Source: Pedobacter westerhofensis
GTDB lineage: Bacteria; Bacteroidota; Bacteroidia; Sphingobacteriales; Sphingobacteriaceae
Reading direction: 5' to 3'
DNA: 64,000 nucleotides
Assembly (NCBI RefSeq): GCF_900182595.1
Contig: NZ_FXTN01000008.1
Span: 266,716-330,715, forward strand
This document shows, piece by piece, positions 63,873-64,000 of the stretch. Every line of letters begins with the position of its first letter. The stretch's first letter is position 1. The position numbers were made by a program, and so were the translations under genes. The notes under the pieces were generated by a model. It worked only from the letters and a program-made list of their open reading frames with translations, was not told where the DNA came from and searched no databases.

Positions 63873-64000
63873 TGCCCCCTCTGTTTCGGGTCAAACTGAC
63901 CCCCCCACTGGCTGCCGAGCGTAGTAGCGGATGCTCCACTAAGTACTACCAAAGATAATAAATTCCCGCCGCCCCCATCTGGCACTGAGCAAAAGCAGCT
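63873..64000. mobile_element. End of an IS element, running off the window
   Basis: TGCCCCCTCTGTTTCGGGTC and the following AAACTGACCCCCC resemble the terminal repeats of IS21-type elements of Bacteroidota. The rest of the element is outside the window. The IS sits in the OLD gene and separates its N-terminal part. Confidence 0.5.

Noticed and set aside
63940..63950. TAAGTACTACC shared by the IS end and the R hairpin
   Set aside because: Eleven bases in a palindrome-rich context may be chance; no further similarity.
1..64000. CRISPR arrays, tRNA or rRNA genes
   Set aside because: No regular spaced repeats, cloverleaf sequences or rRNA segments were recognised.

Overview
The window looks like chromosomal DNA of a Bacteroidota of the family Sphingobacteriaceae, most like Pedobacter. 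The reasons are a SusC/SusD pair, many Gln-ended signal peptides and Cys-Lys-Lys lipoproteins, promoters of the TTG/TTTG-N19-20-TAnnTTTG type, and Bacteroidota-specific families (DUF4407, DUF6377, DUF6266-like, iron-sulfur photolyase). The genus is an inference.

Region 1 (1-15.5 kb) is mostly housekeeping: rplM-rpsI with a leader hairpin, a YtxH protein, a beta-CASP metallo-hydrolase overlapping an MscS channel, a methyltransferase, peptidase T, an M14 carboxypeptidase coupled to a rhomboid protease, a dipeptide epimerase, a rhodanese, a DUF4407 membrane protein and an M28 peptidase. Region 2 (16.1-22.5 kb, minus strand) is a four-gene glycan operon: a BNR propeller protein (possible polysaccharide lyase), a GH88 unsaturated glucuronyl hydrolase, a GH2 enzyme with the NxK motif of beta-glucuronidases, and a GH35 beta-galactosidase broken by a frameshift. 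It suggests attack on a glucuronate- and galactose-containing glycan, but no SusC/D lies beside it. Region 3 (22.6-34.3 kb) holds miscellaneous genes: TPR protein, thioesterase, SGNH and alpha/beta hydrolases, fatty acid hydroxylase, MarC, an FeS photolyase and an ABC-2/NEW3 export operon.

Region 4 (34.4-46.2 kb) is a polysaccharide utilization locus: a divergent (alpha/alpha)6 glycosidase lipoprotein, a DUF6377 membrane regulator, SusC, SusD, a basic secretory (HExxH) protein and a GH92 alpha-mannosidase. An alpha-mannoside or N-glycan is the likely target. Region 5 (46.3-50.5 kb) has two uncharacterised genes, an SDR and a MATE exporter.

Region 6 (50.7-64 kb) is accessory, gene-poor and AT-rich. 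It carries an intact hipBA toxin-antitoxin pair and an intact fic gene among debris: a decayed paralog of the 46.3 kb gene, two fic remnants, a relic of a second hipB promoter, an IS21-type transposase relic, and an OLD-type ATPase/TOPRIM nuclease gene cut by an IS end and frameshifted. Two dispersed repeat families run through it. One (R, about 130-150 bp, four copies) carries a terminator-like hairpin with compensatory changes and sits 3' of fic or its remnants in three of four cases. The other (S, about 50-60 bp, four copies) is a long hairpin with paired base changes followed by a conserved tail. Together they suggest repeated duplication and decay of a toxin module flanked by structured repeats. 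This is the part most worth further study.
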